Assembly: GCA_964459445.1 (NCBI GenBank)
Contig: CAYWMP010000074.1
Coordinates: 1 to 26,304 of the forward strand
Direction of reading: 5' to 3'
Source: CAYWMP01 sp964459445
GTDB taxonomy: Bacteria > Desulfobacterota > DSM-4660 > Desulfatiglandales > HGW-15
DNA: 26,304 bases
This document shows positions 14,181 to 21,965 of the stretch, piece after piece (position 1 is the first letter of the stretch; each line of letters begins with the position of its first letter). The notes under the pieces are model-generated. The model searched no databases, was not told the DNA's origin, and worked only from the letters and a program-made list of their open reading frames with translations. Made by a program: the position numbers and the translations under genes.

Positions 14181-15797
14181 TTAACGTTTTCGACGGACAA
14201 GTCTTCGTCTGACCACGCGTTTTTTGCGGGACTTCTTTGCAGGTTTTTCCATAGCAGGCGAGGCTCCAGAGGAGCCGGCCGCCGCTACTGCGGCCTCTTG
14301 AGTATTGTATGTTTGCTGTCCGTCGACCGTCTGCCAATACCGGCAGGTTGCTCTAGGGCATTTCAGCACGGGAACACCATCCATATCAGCTCCTTCGACC
14401 AGGAACGGATTTTGGCAATGGGGACATTGAATGTGGAAGGGTTTTCCCCAGCTGATAAAATTACAGGATTTGTTTCCGCATTTATAGAAAAGCTTGCCCC
14501 TTGTGGTGGTTTGCGGTTGGACATTTCCTTTTTTGCAAATAGGGCATTCTGATCCCAATTCCTCTTCAAATGCACCGATTTCTTTCTCTAGATCTTCGTC
14601 GTCGAATTCAACAGGTTCATCCACTTGATCGGCAGCGGGCTCGTCCTGTTCTTCCTCACTCGTTATTCCTTCGTCAGATTGCTGTGGTTGGTCTGTTTCC
14701 GCTGTCTCCGCGCCCTCAGCGGGGGATACAGTGTCTCCTGCGTGGGCTTCGGATTCATCCAAAACGGGTTCCATAGCCTCGGGGGCCTCTGTTGATTCTT
14801 CTCCCGCAGCGGCCGAGGCTTCGGAAGCCTCATGGAGCTGGTCTTCCGGGACCCCAGGATCTGACAATTCAGTCGGCTCAGCTTCAGTTTGATCGGAGAT
14901 TGGTTCGGTTGGCGGGGCATCGACTTTGATAGGGGTTTGAGGGGCAGCAGGTTTCGGCTTGGGTGCGGGTAGAGGACTATAAAGATCAGAGAGTTTAGCG
15001 CCTTTATCCTGCCGGGTTCGGACCTCCTCCGTCAGACGGGTCCTAACCTCTTCTGAAATCGCCTGCCAGTCCGTCTGCGTCGGCTGGGCCCCTTTAACCG
15101 TTTTTTTGGTTTTTTTCTCCTTTTCGGTTTTATCCGCTACCGCCTGTCGCCTGAGTGTTTGGTCGAACTGGCTTATCGCATATTCCAGATCCTTTCGTTC
15201 CGATTCTACTTCATCCATGATTTGAATGAAGTAGGCGACGAGATTGATACCCGGCATCCCCGGAAAAATAGTGTCCAACTGCTCTGTAATTTTGATGGCT
15301 GGCTTCAGGGGAGTATAGAAACCCTCCTCGTCATCTTCAATGTACCCGGCGTCTATCATATCTTCGATCACTTCGAAGGTGTCATCGTCAACGTCCAAAC
15401 CGAGATCCATTAATTCAGCAACCAAGGTATCTTCAGTAAACTTTTCCGTGGCATCAGTCGTCTCTTCCATGGTCGCCTGATCTGTGAGGAGGATGAAACA
15501 GGAGAGCGTGAGGACATTGATGGGCAAACCACCGATCCCATATCTGCTCCCCATGAGTCTTTCAAGGTGCATACCAAGGACCTGATTAAAAACCTCTTCT
15601 ACCCTGAATCCTTCATCTTCCTCGGATTCGTCTTCTTTATCATCCGGGGAATCCGACTCTTCCTGATCCTTGGCTTCTACCTCGACCTCTTCAGAGGACT
15701 CCGTCTCTTCCTGGTCTTCGGGTTCGGGTGGCTGCTCGTCCCGCAATTCACTCTCTGTTAATTCTTCTTTAGCAGATTCCTGCTCAGTTTCCTTCAT
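14181..15797 (-). CDS. Acidic multidomain protein with topoisomerase-type zinc ribbons and a basic tail
   Basis: This is a 538-residue protein. Residues about 1-60 are an Asp/Glu-rich disordered tract. Residues about 60-220 form a compact helical domain (EEVFNQVLGMHLERLMGSRY, then FEVIEDMIDAGYIEDDEEGF). Residues about 225-410 are a long Pro/Glu/Ala/Thr-rich low-complexity linker. Residues about 420-490 hold cysteine pairs of the topoisomerase I C-terminal type (ECPICKKG, YKCGNKSC, IQCPHCQ, LKCPRATC). The last 18 residues are Arg/Lys-rich (KKSRKKRVVRRRLVRRKR). The zinc ribbons plus basic tail suggest nucleic acid contact. The ATG at 15797 is preceded by AAGAGGAAA at normal spacing. It is third in a minus-strand set after ParA and the 214-residue acidic protein. 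The function is unknown. Confidence 0.85.
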   Translation of the reverse strand: MKETEQESAKEELTESELRDEQPPEPEDQEETESSEEVEVEAKDQEESDSPDDKEDESEEDEGFRVEEVFNQVLGMHLERLMGSRYGIGGLPINVLTLSCFILLTDQATMEETTDATEKFTEDTLVAELMDLGLDVDDDTFEVIEDMIDAGYIEDDEEGFYTPLKPAIKITEQLDTIFPGMPGINLVAYFIQIMDEVESERKDLEYAISQFDQTLRRQAVADKTEKEKKTKKTVKGAQPTQTDWQAISEEVRTRLTEEVRTRQDKGAKLSDLYSPLPAPKPKPAAPQTPIKVDAPPTEPISDQTEAEPTELSDPGVPEDQLHEASEASAAAGEESTEAPEAMEPVLDESEAHAGDTVSPAEGAETAETDQPQQSDEGITSEEEQDEPAADQVDEPVEFDDEDLEKEIGAFEEELGSECPICKKGNVQPQTTTRGKLFYKCGNKSCNFISWGKPFHIQCPHCQNPFLVEGADMDGVPVLKCPRATCRYWQTVDGQQTYNTQEAAVAAAGSSGASPAMEKPAKKSRKKRVVRRRLVRRKR

Positions 15798-15884
15798 CTG
15801 ACGTTTCCTCTTAATATTCAATCTCAAGAAATGCAAACAAACAGTCTATCTCCCCAAGTCCAAAGAATGGCGTAGGATATCTTC

Positions 15885-16529
15885 TTAGCTGCTAATCTCG
15901 CCTGCCAGCTCTGCAGCTTCAGAGGCCATCTGTGAGATTTTTTCCTCGGGATTTGTGTGTGATGCCATCATCAAGGAGTCACCATCCTCCTCCTCGATTT
16001 CATCAAGCTGCAATTCTTCCAATTCATCCTCGCCATTGCCTCCGGAGGTCTCCCCATCAGCCTCAAGGGTTTCAACAGAATTTTCTTCGTCGCCAGACAC
16101 ATCAGGGCTCTCGGCTGAGGTCTCTTGGGTCTCAGTACTTTCCGATTCGTCGGAGGAAATCTCTTCAAGATCGATATCCAGCAGGTCATCCTCGGTTAGT
16201 TCTTCGATTTCCCCATCATCCAACCCATCTGAGAGGGCCTCTTCGGATTCATTTTCACCTATATCGGCGGAGCTTTTGACTGCGAGATATTTTCCTTCCC
16301 TATCGAGAATGACTGTAAGGGTGACCCTTACCTCAAACTCCAATTCATAGGCCACTTGCCCGTTATGGACAACAATATCACCCTTTTTGTATTCAACATC
16401 TTCCTCTATCCCCAGCTTGTGTTCTTTGCCGAAGACCCCTTCGATGACACCCCAGTCGATGTCTGCACTGATCGCATCAATGAGCTCGTTCTCACCGCTT
16501 TTGATCACATCAGAGTTAGTGATCTTCAT
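15885..16529 (-). CDS. Acidic protein with an N-terminal folded domain, unknown function
   Basis: This is a 214-residue protein. The first about 95 residues look folded and beta-rich (VEYKKGDIVVHNGQVAYELE, then FEVRVTLTVILDREGKYLAV). The rest is an Asp/Glu/Ser-rich disordered tract ending in a short amphipathic helix (PEEKISQMASEAAELAGEIS). I choose the ATG at 16529 because AAAGGAG lies six bases before it; the in-frame ATG at 16535 overlaps that site. It is 83 bases after the parA stop and 87 bases before the zinc-ribbon gene. Like its neighbours it pairs a small folded domain with a strongly acidic tail, which fits an adaptor or a partner of ParA, but no family was recognised. Confidence 0.8.
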   Translation of the reverse strand: MKITNSDVIKSGENELIDAISADIDWGVIEGVFGKEHKLGIEEDVEYKKGDIVVHNGQVAYELEFEVRVTLTVILDREGKYLAVKSSADIGENESEEALSDGLDDGEIEELTEDDLLDIDLEEISSDESESTETQETSAESPDVSGDEENSVETLEADGETSGGNGEDELEELQLDEIEEEDGDSLMMASHTNPEEKISQMASEAAELAGEISS

Positions 16530-16612
16530 TTGCATCTCCTTTCTCCCAGACTATCGATGGTTAATGAGGCCTAGTGTCGGACCACTAATGACCATCACCC
16601 ACTTTTCCCTTC

Positions 16613-17383
16613 TTAACCTGAAGTCACCCTCTCCAGAAACTCTCTGGCCAGTTCCAGGTAGCTCTGGGCGCCCGGTGATTTCATATCCTGAAGAAGTATA
16701 GGTTTTCCGTGTATAGCAGACTCCCTCAACTGAAGATTTCTTGGAACAATGGTATTGAAGAGCATGCCATCGAATGATTTCTTGGCTCCTTCCACTATTT
16801 GCATGCAAACCTCTTCGCTCTCTTCAAACATGGTCAAAAGTATTCCGGCGATTTTCATATGAGGGCTCGAGGCCTTTTTAATACTTTGCACCCATTTTAG
16901 CAGTTCGTTGATTCCTTCCAATGCGTAGAATTCACATTGAAGGGGAATGATAAGAGAATCCGCTGCCGTAATTGCGTTGATTGAAAGAAGATTCATCGAA
17001 GGTGGGGAGTCGATGATGATGAATTCATATTCATCTTTGATTTCTCCAAGGATGCGTCGCAGAATTTGATCTCTGCCGTGTTCAGTGTTCGGGATTGATT
17101 CCAAATCGTACAGGTCCGCTGTGGCGGGAAGTAGCTTCAGGTACGCCATATCCGTGTTGATAATAGCTTCTTTTATAGTGACTTCATTGACCATAACATC
17201 AAGAATGGCATTCTTTAGTTTTGTTTTGTCGATACCAATACCTGATGTGGCCTGACCCTGGGGATCGAAATCGACCAAAAGCGACTTTTTTTCGGCAAGG
17301 GCCATGGCTGTCGAAAGATTGACGGCAGTCGTGGTTTTGCCCACACCGCCCTTCAAGCTGGCAATACAGATATTATGTCCCAT
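16613..17383 (-). CDS. ParA/Soj-family ATPase
   Basis: This 256-residue deviant-Walker ATPase is of the chromosome/plasmid partition and cargo-positioning family. The motifs are KGGVGKTTTAVNLSTAMA (with the signature Lys and GKT), LVDFDPQGQATSGIG (A' box), and EFIIIDSPPSMNLLS (Walker B). It is close in length and motif order to chromosomal Soj. No ParB gene and no parS palindrome (TGTTTCACGTGAAACA-like) is in the window, so it is an orphan ParA, a class that often positions cellular cargo. It heads a minus-strand set with two acidic proteins and is divergent from the acidic FGE-domain gene, which suggests all four act together. Confidence 0.92.
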   Translation of the reverse strand: MGHNICIASLKGGVGKTTTAVNLSTAMALAEKKSLLVDFDPQGQATSGIGIDKTKLKNAILDVMVNEVTIKEAIINTDMAYLKLLPATADLYDLESIPNTEHGRDQILRRILGEIKDEYEFIIIDSPPSMNLLSINAITAADSLIIPLQCEFYALEGINELLKWVQSIKKASSPHMKIAGILLTMFEESEEVCMQIVEGAKKSFDGMLFNTIVPRNLQLRESAIHGKPILLQDMKSPGAQSYLELAREFLERVTSG

Positions 17384-17815
17384 AGCACCTAACCTCGATC
17401 AAAGAGGCAAATAAGGAATTCCGAATCTTGATAAAGTCTAGAAGATGCTGAAAACACAATTTTATTTCCTTGTGGCGAATGGGTATTGTGGCTTCGCCCT
17501 AGGTGGGCTGTCAATCTGAAAAACCGCGATATGTCGTTGGCCGCAGGAAACTTTTCCGAGTGATTTTCTGTGATCAAAGACGTCTTTTCGGAATCATCCA
17601 TGCCACGAAAAAACTATGAAAGCACTCTTCTCGGAAGGGAAAGATGCAAGACTTATACCACATATGGCCCATTTATCAGGTGTTTGGGAGCTGTCGAAAA
17701 ACGTATTTCTATTCTCCTGTGTGTCAGGGGTACGGCTATCTAACATATTGGATTGAATGAATTTTTTGGAATGAGTTTTGCAGATTGTTGAGCGGGATAC
17801 TAGGAGCGTTATTCA
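17384..17815. other. Divergent intergenic region between parA and the acidic FGE-domain gene
   Basis: This 432-base region separates two divergent genes. A small hairpin (GGCGAA 17474-17479, TTCGCC 17493-17498) lies near the parA side, and a sigma-54-like site lies near the other gene (listed separately). No good open frame with a ribosome site was found. Confidence 0.4.
17766..17782 (+). promoter_or_regulatory. Possible sigma-54 promoter of the acidic FGE-domain gene
   Basis: TTGGAATGAGTTTTGCA matches the -24/-12 layout: GG at 17768-17769 and GC at 17780-17781 with the required 10 intervening bases, and TTTTGCA at the -12 end. The -24 half lacks the usual CAC. The predicted start of transcription is about 17793, 20-25 bases before the GTG at 17816. 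No upstream activator site was identified. Confidence 0.35.
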
Positions 17816-20438
17816 GTGGCGACAGTAATTACAATAAATGGCATCGATGAAGCTATAACGAATCTCAACTACAGGAATGAGAAAGCGTTGAAGTACAGGC
17901 TTCTGAGCCTCATTCGGGAGCATTATGAAGAGGATGTTCCGATTGGGTCTGTGACGAACATAGAGACGGATCACCTCATAAGGGTGCTCTGGGATACGGG
18001 AGACGACCCGGATGCCATCGTCAAAAAACGGAAAAATTTTAGCACGGTCAAGTCTACAGTAAACGCAGATTTAAAAAGGCTTTACAAAGACGGTGAAAAC
18101 TCGGAAGGGGTTAAAATCGGACCTGACAATGTCTTTGTGATGTCGGAGGAGGCTAGGGAGAAAGTACTTGAGAAACTAAGATCCAGCATGAATGCTGATG
18201 AAACGGCCACCTTGGGCGAAATTCTCGATATTCTTAAGGTCTTAAATGAAACGCTCCTCAAGCCCGAAGTGGCAGAATGGCTGGACGGCAAAGACGGCTC
18301 CAATAAAATGGATCAGTTGAAGAACCTTATCAGAGGGATGTCAGATGTCGTCGGGCTTGAAGATCAAGGTGCTGCAGAAGGGACGATAAGGGTTAAACCG
18401 GTCGGCGAGGTCACTGTGGATGTTGACGCTGACGAGGGCTCCGGCATTGAAGGAGTAGGGGAGGGTGGTGAAGAAGATGATCCACTCGATCTGATCGATA
18501 TTGAGGATGATGCCGAGGAGATCGAGAGCGATGAAGAAGTAGAAGAAATCGATGAAGAAGAACTTCTGGAAGAAGAGGAAGCGGAAGAAGATCTTGAAGA
18601 AATCGACGGGCTAGAGGAATTAGAAGAGGACGAAATAGAGGATGAAGAAGTTGAAGACATAGTCGAAGAGGCAGACGAGGAGGAGGACCTTCTTGATGAG
18701 GATGATTTAGAAGAGGTTGAAGATGAAGAGATTGAGGAGATCCCGGATGAAATTGAAGAAGTAGAGGAGGAAGAGCCCGAGGAGATATTGGAGCTAGCTG
18801 AAGAGGACGAGGATATTGAAGAAATCGAGGCAGAAGAAGATCTTGAGGATTTGGATGCCCTGGAAGAGCTTTCGGACGAAGAGCTAGAAGAACTCGCCGA
18901 AGAGGGGGAAGAGGATGTCGAGGCCCTGGNNNNNNNNNNNNNNNNNNNNNNNNNNNNNNNNNNNNNNNNNNNNNNNNNNNNNNNNNNNNNNNNNNNNNNN
19001 NNNNNNNNNNNNNNNNNNNNNNNNNNNNNTAGAAGAACTCGCCGAAGAGGGGGAAGAGGATGTCGAGGCCCTGGAAGAAGATGAGGACATAGAAGAAATC
19101 GAAGCGGATGATGTCGTGGAACTGGCAGAGGTTGACGAGGTCGATGAGGTCGATGAGGACGAAATCGAGGAGGTCTCCGAGGAAGGAGAAGGAGATCTCG
19201 AAGATTTGGATGCCCTGGAAGAGGTATCTGACGAAGAGCTAGAAGAACTCGCCGAAGAGGGGGAAGAGGATGTCGAGGCCCTGGAAGAAGATGAAGACAT
19301 AGAAGAAATCGAAGCGGATGATGTCGTGGAACTGGCGGAGGTTGACGAGGTCGATGAAGTCGATGATGATGAGATTGAGGAGGTGCCCGAGGAACTCGAG
19401 GAAGAGGCGGATGATCTGGATGATGAGGTAGAGGAAATCGATCCTGAAGACCTCGAAGAGGTTGATGCGATCGAAGAGGTTGACGATGATCTGGAAGAAG
19501 CCGAGGTTGATGTCGAAGATGTCGAATTAGCAGTGGATGAGGAAGAGGACCCTGCTGGCGTTGTCGGGGGGAGTTCCTTTGATGAATACGAGACGGATGA
19601 CAAAACAAGGAATGCCAGGATACTGGCTGAAGAGTTCGATAGCTATCTTGGGGCAATGGATAGGTATTTCAATCAATATTTAATGATTCCCGAAGCCGAT
19701 TTCACGGTCGGGAGTGCCGACCCTCAAAAGGAGGAGAAATCCCTGGATCTTGTGCACCTGCCGGCATTTTACATAGGGAAATTCCCGATCACGAATGCGC
19801 TGTTTGAGATTTTTGTTGAAAAAACGGGATATAAAACAAAAGCCGAGGAACAGGGCTATAGCACCGTCTACAGTGGCCGGTACCAGCAAACAACAAATGC
19901 AAAAACCGGACAGGAAATCCTCGAATGGAATTCCGCGCTCGTGAGCAAGGTTGTGGAAGGCGCCTGCTGGTATCAACCCACGGGACCCGGAAGCACGCTT
20001 CGGGGGAAGAGGAATCATCCAGTTGTACATGTGAGCGTCGAGGATGCCATGGCCTTTGCAGCCTGGACCGGTAAGAGACTGCCCACGGAAAATGAGTGGG
20101 AGGCTGCATCGCGGACATCAGATGCGCACAAATATCCCTGGGGAAACGAACAGGACAAGGAGCGATGCAATATCGAAGAAAGTTATATCGGCGATACATC
20201 CCCGGTGGACAGGCACATTGATTATCAAAATGAATATGGCATTACAGATGCCATAGGGAATGTCATGGAGTGGACCATCGATAGTGAAATGGAATTCGGA
20301 GAGGAAGGGCAGCCCAACATTTCCATTGCAAAGGGCGCCAGTTGGGTGTCCGATGAAGATAAAAACCTTTTGACCCGCCTGGAACTGGAAACCGATACCC
20401 GTTCAAACATTCTGGGCTTTAGATGTGTGGCTTTCTAA
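17816..20438 (+). CDS. Very large acidic-repeat protein with C-terminal FGE-sulfatase (SUMF1-like) domain
   Basis: One gene spans the scaffold gap. GTG at 17816 has AGGAGC at 17802-17807. Residues about 1-200 are a folded region I do not recognise (LKYRLLSLIREHYEEDVPIG, then KRLYKDGENSEGVKIG). A long, almost purely Asp/Glu tract follows. It contains a 70-residue repeat and is broken by 100 Ns at 18930-19029. The last about 290 residues are an FGE-type domain: LPAFYIGKFPITNALFEIFV, HPVVHVSVEDAMAFAAWTGK, RLPTENEWEAASR, YPWGNE, GNVMEWTID, GASW and GFRCVAF. Family members either make formylglycine in sulfatases or serve non-catalytic C-type-lectin-like binding roles. No clear active-site Cys pair was seen here, so a binding role is plausible. 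No signal peptide is visible, so it is probably cytoplasmic. Confidence 0.85.
18842..19406 (+). repeat. 210-bp (70-residue) acidic tandem repeat, partly hidden in an assembly gap
   Basis: A 210-base unit encoding an Asp/Glu-rich sequence (LEDLDALEEVSDEELEELAE, then EGEEDVEALEEDEDIEEIEA) recurs. A common sub-sequence starts at 18886, 19031 and 19241. The two copies after the gap are exactly 210 bases apart and nearly identical. The pre-gap copy starts at 18842 and is cut by the Ns, and the last full copy is 19197-19406. Upstream sequence contains a more degenerate version. Confidence 0.85.
18930..19029. other. Scaffold gap (100 N) within the acidic repeat
   Basis: This run of exactly 100 N is a placeholder of unknown true length. 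The flanking repeats are 210 bases apart in phase. Only 45 real bases plus the N-run separate equivalent positions at 18886 and 19031, so the missing length should be 165 bases plus a multiple of 210. 165 is divisible by three, so the apparent frame change across the gap is an artefact. Confidence 0.85.
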
Positions 20439-20507
20439 ATCGGCTCTCCGCAGATTATTCCAATCAGCGTTTTTAAAAGCCAGATCGACCAAATTAATGA
20501 ATCAGCC

Positions 20508-21494
20508 CTATTGAATCGAGTCAACCAAATCGCTAAACATCGCCTGGATTGCATGCCTTCGGACCAAAACCGATGCCCCTATTGCGGACAGCGGGGTACC
20601 TTCCTTCAGAAGGAGACTGGAAGCATCTCCTATGATTTGATCATCAAAGTCCTTTCCCAATAAGAACGCCTCCGTTTGTTTGGCCCTAACAGGTTTTGTA
20701 GAAACTCCGTTCAAGGAAATTCTTGCGGCTTCCACACCATGACCATTGTTTATAAAGCGGGCCGAAAGGGATGCGATGGCAAAATCCACCGTTCCCCGGA
20801 CGCTCCTTTTCATGAATCCCCCGCGCCATTCATGATTTGCCGGGGAGATGAGGACAGCGGCAACCATCTCGGTTGAATCCAGATGGTGGGGTTTGCAGCC
20901 GTCCCCGCAGTAAAAGTCCTTCATGGGGGTGTGCCGGGTACCCTCCGGGCCGATAATCTCTAAGCTAGCATCAAGGGCAATAAGGGCTGAAACCGTGTCT
21001 CCGACCGACAAGGCATAGCATTTTTTGCCGCCTGTCACGACATAGCATCTATCACCGCCACGTTTGAAACAATCTTCCCTGGACTGCCACCAGAACTTGG
21101 ACTGATTGAAAAACGTACATTTGTTATCCACACAGACGTTGCCCACCAAAGTTCCCATATTCCTGATATGGTTGTAGGCTACTGAGCGGGCGGCATTACG
21201 CAAGAGGGGATAAGAGGTCGAGACGACAGGATCATCAATTACATCCCGAAGGGTAACGGCTGCCCCAATCCTGAGGCTTTTATCCTCTTCAGAGCAAACC
21301 TGCTTCAACTCCGGAATTCTTTTGATGTTGATCACATGATTGAAGGAGATATTGTGTTTTTTCAACAGAGGGATGACATCGGTGCCACCGGCTAACACGA
21401 CGGCATCATTCCCGAAGGCCTGTCTTAGTTCAATGATTTCCTCAACGCTCTTGGGTTCAAAATAGGTGAGCTTCGGAAGCCGGTTTGCGTTCAT
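20508..21494 (-). CDS. Molybdenum hydroxylase FAD-binding subunit, HcrB-like with a 4Fe-4S insert
   Basis: This is the 328-residue medium subunit of a xanthine-oxidase-family enzyme, carrying FAD between the iron-sulfur subunit and the donor/acceptor. VVLAGGTDVIPLLKK and RNMGTLVGNVC are the FAD-binding motifs. Between them and the following strand is an insert with four cysteines (DNKC, EDC, DRC, KKC). This spacing resembles the extra [4Fe-4S] loop seen in the beta subunit of 4-hydroxybenzoyl-CoA reductase (HcrB), which most relatives lack. That supports a reductase acting on a benzoyl-CoA-type substrate, though it does not prove it. The start overlaps the small-subunit stop (ATGA). Confidence 0.88.
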   Translation of the reverse strand: MNANRLPKLTYFEPKSVEEIIELRQAFGNDAVVLAGGTDVIPLLKKHNISFNHVINIKRIPELKQVCSEEDKSLRIGAAVTLRDVIDDPVVSTSYPLLRNAARSVAYNHIRNMGTLVGNVCVDNKCTFFNQSKFWWQSREDCFKRGGDRCYVVTGGKKCYALSVGDTVSALIALDASLEIIGPEGTRHTPMKDFYCGDGCKPHHLDSTEMVAAVLISPANHEWRGGFMKRSVRGTVDFAIASLSARFINNGHGVEAARISLNGVSTKPVRAKQTEAFLLGKDFDDQIIGDASSLLLKEGTPLSAIGASVLVRRHAIQAMFSDLVDSIQ

Positions 21495-21964
21495 TCATCA
21501 TCACCCCCCTTCACCTTCTCAATCGCCTCCAGGATTTTTGTATATCCCGTACATCGGCACAGATTGCCCGAGATGGCGCCTCTAATCTGTTCTCTGCTCG
21601 GATTCTCCACTGTTTCCAGCAAATCCTTAGCGGTCAAGATCATCCCGGGCGTACAAAACCCGCATTGGACGGCCCCGTGTTGAACAAATGACTCCTGAAT
21701 AGGATCTAAGGTTTCTCCCGAGGAAATTCCCTCAATGGTTATGATTTCACGTCCGGTTGCATCAAGCGCGAGGGTAAGACAGGATAGTACGGCCCTTCCA
21801 TCCATAAGAACGGTACAGGCCGCGCATTCCCCCACGCCGCAAGCCTCTTTTGTACCCACCAGTCTTAACTCCTCCCTCAAAACCTCAAGCAGGGTGTCAT
21901 TGGGTTTCACACCCACCTCATAGAGCTCTCCGTTGACAGATAGTGTGATTAATTGCTTTTCCAT
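21491..21964 (-). CDS. Molybdenum hydroxylase [2Fe-2S] small subunit, HcrC-like
   Basis: This 157-residue electron-transfer subunit has two [2Fe-2S] clusters. The plant-type cluster motif is KEACGVGECAACTVLMDG with a further Cys in VLSCLTLA. The second is QCGFCTPGM followed by GNLCRCTGYTKILEAI. AAGGAAG precedes the ATG. It overlaps the FAD-subunit start by four bases and follows the broken large subunit by two bases, so this is a three-gene operon in the order large, small, medium. All cluster ligands are present. Confidence 0.93.
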   Translation of the reverse strand: MEKQLITLSVNGELYEVGVKPNDTLLEVLREELRLVGTKEACGVGECAACTVLMDGRAVLSCLTLALDATGREIITIEGISSGETLDPIQESFVQHGAVQCGFCTPGMILTAKDLLETVENPSREQIRGAISGNLCRCTGYTKILEAIEKVKGGDDE

Positions 21965-21965
21965 T

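Noticed and set aside
14127..14552. Plus-strand frame of 141 codons opposite the zinc-ribbon gene
   Set aside because: It is antisense to conserved cysteine motifs of the real gene and has no family resemblance.
17384..17815. parS centromere site near parA
   Set aside because: No palindrome resembling TGTTTCACGTGAAACA was found in this region.
18885..19084. Frame change of the acidic gene across the N-run
   Set aside because: The N length is a placeholder; repeat phase shows the true missing length is divisible by three.
18842..19406. Repeat array as a CRISPR-like locus
   Set aside because: Units are long, contiguous, coding and lack spacers.
18364..19656. Long minus-strand frames opposite the acidic repeat (Ser-rich and His/Pro/Arg-rich)
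   Set aside because: They are shadows of GA-rich Asp/Glu codons and are pure low complexity.
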